A DNA stretch of 64,000 nt, taken from contig CAYLOD010000001.1 of the NCBI GenBank assembly GCA_964385235.1, positions 18,348 through 82,347 of the forward strand, read 5' to 3'. Positions within the stretch are counted from its first letter, which is position 1; each line of letters starts with the position of its first letter. Position numbers and translations under genes: made by a program. This stretch comes from Pseudoruminococcus sp964385235 (GTDB lineage Bacteria; Bacillota; Clostridia; Oscillospirales; Acutalibacteraceae). The notes under the pieces are model-generated. The model worked only from the letters and a program-made list of their open reading frames with translations, ran no database searches and was not told where the DNA came from. This document shows positions 60,426-64,000 of the stretch, piece after piece.

Positions 60426-60734
60426 ATCCGCGGAAATGAACCAAAATTGGTGAACGCCTTTATTCCCAATATTCTGTCACTTGTTTAGGTTATCATATTC
60501 ATTGTGATTTGTCAAGTTTTTTGCAATAATTCAAAGTGAAATTGCACAAATATTCATACAAATCCGATTTTTGCGGAAATTTTTCCTCTGATACTGCAAG
60601 AAACATGAATTATAATTTCATAAAGAATACAGTACTCACAATATCCCCTGAAAATATTTTTATAAAGAATTTTAAAAAAATAATGTATATTTAAAATATT
60701 CCCGTCAATAATAATTTCAGAAGGGGGTGAGCCA
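60426..60734. other. Intergenic region between divergent gltB and the Asn/Gln-rich gene
   Basis: AT-rich DNA. The probable gltB promoter is at 60487-60515. No clear sigma-A promoter was found for the plus-strand small gene, so it may depend on an alternative (for example sporulation) sigma factor. Nothing else was recognised. Confidence 0.45.
60487..60515 (-). promoter_or_regulatory. Probable gltB promoter
   Basis: TTGACA (60510-60515), 17 bp, TAACCT (60487-60492) on the minus strand. The -10 is weak, which is consistent with a regulated promoter. Confidence 0.45.
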
Positions 60735-60893
60735 ATGAGCAACCAAAACCAGCAGAACAATCAGTCTCAGAACAACAACGGTCAAAACAAGAACAACAAC
60801 CAGTCCCAAAACCGCCAGAACAACAGCAACAGCCAGAACAAGCAGGACAAGAACTACAACAACCAGAACAACAATAATAACTTCCAGGACTGA
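60735..60893 (+). CDS. Asn/Gln-rich low-complexity small protein (52 aa)
   Basis: The 52-residue product is almost only Asn, Gln, Ser, Lys and a few others (MSNQNQQNNQSQNNNGQNKN and on, ending NNNNFQD). The strong AAGGGGGTG site and a dedicated terminator show it is a real gene. Such composition recalls gamma-type small acid-soluble spore proteins, used as an amino-acid store, but this protein lacks their usual repeats, so that is only a suggestion. Confidence 0.75.
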   Translation: MSNQNQQNNQSQNNNGQNKNNNQSQNRQNNSNSQNKQDKNYNNQNNNNNFQD

Positions 60894-60906
60894 TAGTAAA
60901 AAGCAT

Positions 60907-60947
60907 AAAGCAGAAAGGAAAAAAAGAGCCTTTCTGCTTTATTTTTT
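60907..60947 (+). terminator. Terminator after the Asn/Gln-rich gene
   Basis: AAAGCAGAAAGG (60907-60918) pairs with CCTTTCTGCTTT (60929-60940), loop AAAAAAAGAG, then ATTTTTT. Confidence 0.92.
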
Positions 60948-60995
60948 AATATAATAATATTATGCGCCATAATGCGTTCTAATGACAACCTCGGC

Positions 60996-61415
60996 CTAAG
61001 TCATAAAGGCTTCAGGCAAAAGCTCTCCCAGAGTCATGACCTTATATTCGGAAACGCTCCTGGCTGTAATAACACAAAAATCAGGACCGCAGAACTCGCT
61101 CAAAAGCTGTCTGCACATACCGCACGGGGTACAAAATCGCGCAAGCTCCGGCGCGTCGGGAGGTTCCGTTCCGCCCGCCACAGCTATCGCTCTAAAATGC
61201 GTTTCACCTGACGACACAGCCTTAGTGAGCGCTGTTCGTTCGGCACAGCTCCCGACAGGATAGGAGGCGTTCTCAACGTTGCAACCTGTAAAAATCTCAC
61301 CGTTTTCCGCGAGCATCGCCGCGCCGACAGCAAACCTTGAGTACGGAGCATAAGCCATTTTCCTGACTTCAAGCGCCCCGGATATTAAATCCCTTATAAC
61401 AGCATCATCAATCAT
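60996..61415 (-). CDS. cdd: Cytidine deaminase
   Basis: 139 residues. Zn ligands in SCAERTA and TPCGMCRQ, and YAPYSRFAVGAA with FTGCNVENASYP, define the homotetrameric enzyme, which turns cytidine into uridine. It follows cysS after 17 nt, and so probably shares its transcript, although the pathways differ. Confidence 0.96.
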   Translation of the reverse strand: MIDDAVIRDLISGALEVRKMAYAPYSRFAVGAAMLAENGEIFTGCNVENASYPVGSCAERTALTKAVSSGETHFRAIAVAGGTEPPDAPELARFCTPCGMCRQLLSEFCGPDFCVITARSVSEYKVMTLGELLPEAFMT

Positions 61416-61432
61416 AGCTTATCAACCTGTTA

Positions 61433-62836
61433 TTATTCGGTCACGATAATCGTACCCTGAGGAGTATCCTTTATCGTGATATTTCTCGCCTTCAGCTCAT
61501 CTCTGATTTTGTCGGCAGCCGCCCAGTCCTTATTTTTTCTCGCCTCGCTGCGCTTATCTATAAGAGCCCGTATCTCATCGTCAATGCTGTTCTCTTTCCT
61601 TGCATAGAGAAGTCCGAGTACGTCCGCAAGCTCATTGAACAAATCAAGCGCGAAACGGCAAAGTTCCTCAGACGGCATAGTCTGAGAATTAACGTTTGAA
61701 TTTATATCTCGTGCGAGTTCAAACAATGCCGAAATAGCATCAGCCGTATTGAGGTCGTCCTCCATAGCGTCTATAAAGTCGGTCTTATGTGTAAGGAGAA
61801 GTTCCTTTACCTTATCCTCGCCGTTCTTTTCTCCCGAAGCCGCCTTTTTCATAAGGAAGCTCAAGTCCTCGCGGCAGTTGTAAAGACGCTCAAGCGACGC
61901 CTTGCACTGCTCGATAATATCCGCGGAATAATTTACAGGCGTGCGGTAATGCGATGATACCATCAGATAGCGGATAGGCTCATAGCCGTACTTCTCCGCG
62001 ACATCTCTGACTGTGAAAAAGTTGCCCAGCGACTTTGACATTTTTTTATTGTCAATATTTATATATCCGTTGTGCATCCAATAATTCGCGAATGTGACAC
62101 CGTTGCAGCATTCGCTCTGCGCTATCTCGTTTTCATGGTGCGGGAATATCAGATCCTGACCCCCGCAGTGAATATCGATAGTATTGCCGAGGTATCTGCG
62201 CGCCATAGCCGAGCACTCAATGTGCCAGCCGGGGCGTCCTTTGCCCCACGGTGTGTCCCATGAGGGTTCGCCCGGCTTTGCGCCTTTCCATAGGGCGAAA
62301 TCCATCGGGTCCTCTTTCATCTCTCCGATGCTTATTCTCGCGCCTGCCTCCAGATCCTCAAGCGGCTGGTGCGAGAGCTTGCCGTATCCGGGGAATCTGC
62401 CGGGTCTGAAATATACGTCGCCGTTTTCAACAGCATAAGCGAAGCCCTTGTCAATGAGAGTCTTTATCATGCTGATAATCTCATCCATATTTTCCGTTGC
62501 TCTCGGATGGACTGTCGCCTCACGAATGTTAAGTCCGGCGGCGTCTTTTTTATATTCGGCTATGAACTTCTCGGCAACAGCCATATAATCCGAGCCTGTT
62601 TCGTTCGCCCTGTTAATTATCTTGTCATCAATATCGGTAAAATTCTGTACAAATGTAACCTCATAGCCTCTGTACTCAAGATAGCGGCGAAGTATATCAA
62701 AAACACAGACAGGTCTTGCGTTGCCGATATGAATATAGTTATAGACTGTCGGCCCGCAGGCGTAAATCCTAACCTTTCCGTTCTCTATCGGAACAAACTC
62801 CTCCTTGCGCCTTGTCATCGTGTTGTAGATCTTCAT
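61433..62836 (-). CDS. cysS: Cysteinyl-tRNA synthetase
   Basis: 467 residues. YACGPTVYNYIHIGNARP holds a Zn Cys and the HIGH motif; ECSAMARRYLG and DLIFPHHENEIAQSE supply the other Zn ligands, and KKMSKSLGNF is the KMSKS site. It charges tRNA-Cys. The start at 62836 lies inside the 3' end of cysE (68-nt overlap, a different frame). It is under the same cysteine T-box as cysE. Confidence 0.97.
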   Translation of the reverse strand: MKIYNTMTRRKEEFVPIENGKVRIYACGPTVYNYIHIGNARPVCVFDILRRYLEYRGYEVTFVQNFTDIDDKIINRANETGSDYMAVAEKFIAEYKKDAAGLNIREATVHPRATENMDEIISMIKTLIDKGFAYAVENGDVYFRPGRFPGYGKLSHQPLEDLEAGARISIGEMKEDPMDFALWKGAKPGEPSWDTPWGKGRPGWHIECSAMARRYLGNTIDIHCGGQDLIFPHHENEIAQSECCNGVTFANYWMHNGYINIDNKKMSKSLGNFFTVRDVAEKYGYEPIRYLMVSSHYRTPVNYSADIIEQCKASLERLYNCREDLSFLMKKAASGEKNGEDKVKELLLTHKTDFIDAMEDDLNTADAISALFELARDINSNVNSQTMPSEELCRFALDLFNELADVLGLLYARKENSIDDEIRALIDKRSEARKNKDWAAADKIRDELKARNITIKDTPQGTIIVTE

Positions 62837-63506
62837 TAGTGTTGCTCTCTCCTTTATTATCTTTTATATTATACTCTTGTTCAAGCTTGTCTATACTTGC
62901 TTTAAGGAACTCATACTCGTATTCAAGCTTGCACAGCGTCATTGATATTGGATCCTGTACATGGATTTGGTCAAGGCTCGAGGTTTTAACACCGTTGATC
63001 CTTACTATTCTCGCGGGGACGCCGACAGCCGTAGAGTTGGGCGGCACCTCGGTAAGCACAACCGCGTTCGCGGCTATGCGCGCGTTATCACCGACCTTAA
63101 ACGGTCCGAGAACCTTTGCGCCGGAACCTACCATTACATTATTCCCCAGCGTGGGGTGTCTTTTCCCATGGTCCTTGCCCGTTCCGCCGAGCGTGACATT
63201 CTGATAAATCGTGCAGTTGTCCCCTATCTCGGCAGTTTCTCCTATTACGACGCCCATTCCGTGATCTATAAAAAGTCCTTTGCCTATTTTCGCTCCCGGG
63301 TGGATCTCTATACCCGTCTTGTGGCGCGCGTGCTGTGAGATGTATCTCGCTATAAATTTCATGTTATGTCGATAAAACCAGTTTGCTTTCCTGTATGCCT
63401 TAACCGCCTTAAACCCCGAATAAAGAAAGTAAACCTCATACCGGCTTCGCGCCGCAGGGTCACGCTCCATAATGGAGTCTATTTCTTCCTTAGTCCTTTT
63501 TAGCAA
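62769..63506 (-). CDS. cysE: Serine O-acetyltransferase
   Basis: 245 residues. The N-terminal helical domain is followed by left-handed beta-helix hexapeptides (IHPGAKIGKGLFIDHGMGVV, IGETAEIGDNCTIYQNVTLG, GNNVMVGSGAKVLG) and DIP-like end region; it makes O-acetylserine for cysteine. The TTG at 63506 has GAGGTG upstream; the frame from 63560 begins in a repeat copy and was rejected. The last ~30 residues run over cysS and look unlike the family end, so this end may be neutral overlap. Confidence 0.93.
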   Translation of the reverse strand: MLKRTKEEIDSIMERDPAARSRYEVYFLYSGFKAVKAYRKANWFYRHNMKFIARYISQHARHKTGIEIHPGAKIGKGLFIDHGMGVVIGETAEIGDNCTIYQNVTLGGTGKDHGKRHPTLGNNVMVGSGAKVLGPFKVGDNARIAANAVVLTEVPPNSTAVGVPARIVRINGVKTSSLDQIHVQDPISMTLCKLEYEYEFLKASIDKLEQEYNIKDNKGESNTNEDLQHDDKAQGGVCSDRERKG

Positions 63507-63524
63507 TTTATTCACCTCGATTTT

Positions 63525-63551
63525 ATGACGGGGCAGGTCCCTTATTGAATA
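63525..63551 (+). repeat. Dispersed intergenic repeat, copy F in the cysE leader
   Basis: ATGACGGGGCAGGTCCCTTA followed by TTGAATA matches the core. It lies between the T-box terminator and the cysE ribosome site, so it is transcribed in the cys mRNA. Confidence 0.65.
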
Positions 63552-63568
63552 ACGGAACAAACCCCTTG

Positions 63569-63850
63569 TTAAATTAAGAATACCTCGCTCCTGAATGACT
63601 CAGGGGCGAGGTTATGTTCGCGGTTCCACCCTAACTTCGGCAGACAGTGTCTGCCCTCATGCCGCCGATATTCGGCAGCGGCTCTTAACGCGAGCCACAC
63701 GCACAGAAATACTCGATAATACTTTCCTCCTGAGTGCTCACGAGTGCATTTCACGCCGCCGCACAGCCGGAGCTTTTCAGCTTCCGCTCCGTCTCTGATG
63801 CTGTCGTAAAGACGATACTTCTCTCGTTCACTGCATCATTATGCTATTAT
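63569..63850 (-). promoter_or_regulatory. Cysteine T-box riboswitch leader of cysE-cysS
   Basis: Minus strand: T-box AGGGTGGAACCGCG at 63619-63632, with UGGA for a tRNA having U at the discriminator, as tRNA-Cys does. The terminator stem is ACCTCGCCCCTGA/TCAGGAGCGAGGT (63582-63612). In stem I, GTGAAATGCACTCGTGAG carries the specifier UGC (63746-63748), a cysteine codon. So low charged tRNA-Cys should raise cysteine synthesis and charging together. Confidence 0.92.
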
Positions 63851-63909
63851 TATATACGAAAAACGATATTTTGTTATTGTTCATTTCAATATGTCTGTAT
63901 ATCATATAT

Positions 63910-63938
63910 ATAATACCACATTGACTGCTCTTTTGCAA
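63910..63938 (-). promoter_or_regulatory. Promoter of the cysteine T-box transcript
   Basis: TTGCAA (63933-63938), 17 bp, TATTAT (63910-63915) on the minus strand. A second TATAAT nearer the leader lacks a good -35. Confidence 0.6.
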
Positions 63939-64000
63939 GGATTTAAATCGGGGATATTTTTTGACCGGAATTCAAATTCTTGACAAATTCATTTTATAGT

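Noticed and set aside
63980..63985. TTGACA near the right edge on the plus strand
   Set aside because: The matching -10 would fall outside the window, so a promoter cannot be confirmed.

Overview
The window looks like a moderate-GC, low-density stretch of chromosome from an anaerobic Clostridia (Bacillota), most like the Oscillospiraceae/Ruminococcaceae. This rests on a V/A-type ATPase operon, T-box leaders, DnaD/DnaI replication loaders, a Firmicutes-style division cluster with DivIB and a PASTA penicillin-binding protein, and families such as DUF4250, DUF1538, PFL/DUF711 and SUFU/DUF2185. A run of 68 N (47523-47590) shows it is a scaffolded draft assembly. No rRNA, tRNA, CRISPR array, insertion sequence or phage gene was found.

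Layout. 1-3800 (minus): partial DegV, a DnaI-like helicase loader, a DnaD protein, a PHP-family histidinol phosphatase. 4047-5774 (plus): ACT-domain protein and PFL (DUF711) protein. 5862-14836 (plus): nine-gene V/A-ATPase operon behind a clear promoter and a terminator-like leader hairpin. 15191-19446: a decayed TIM44-like gene, DUF4250, a CLC channel/exchanger and AsnB. 19453-27632 (minus): TspO, HD hydrolase, DMT transporter, TPR protein, TPR-SUFU-DUF2185 protein, AroB, a metallophosphoesterase with no normal start codon, a tandem PII-like protein and a DUF1538 membrane protein. 27956-33233 (minus): IspA, XseB, XseA, TsaD-like protein, NusB, and TyrS under a tyrosine T-box. 33594-46668 (minus): division and wall cluster mraZ-rsmH-ftsL-PBP-(Mur-ligase-like remnant)-mraY-ftsW-murG-murA-divIB-ftsZ, with no ftsA or murC/D/E/F in the window. 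46669-49327: a gene-poor stretch with the N gap, a 50-aa membrane protein and MtaB. 49673-53836 (plus): a seven-gene redox operon with an OhrR-type peroxide sensor, glutathione peroxidase, a TSCPD protein, two flavodoxins, a radical SAM protein and a membrane protein. 54292-60515 (minus): glutamate synthase gltB-gltD. 60735-63938: an Asn/Gln-rich 52-aa protein, cytidine deaminase, and cysE-cysS under a cysteine T-box.

How the parts relate. Most operons are housekeeping. The least explained are the OhrR-associated redox operon, where a radical SAM enzyme and an unknown membrane protein appear to sit under peroxide control, and the SUFU/DUF2185 fusion, whose domains are known from polymorphic-toxin immunity proteins. 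Several genes show decay or unusual starts. A family of short intergenic repeats (core close to ACGGGGCAAGCCSCTTATT, S = C or G) recurs at least six times, twice joined to a GC-rich 15-bp unit, and looks like an uncharacterised dispersed element.
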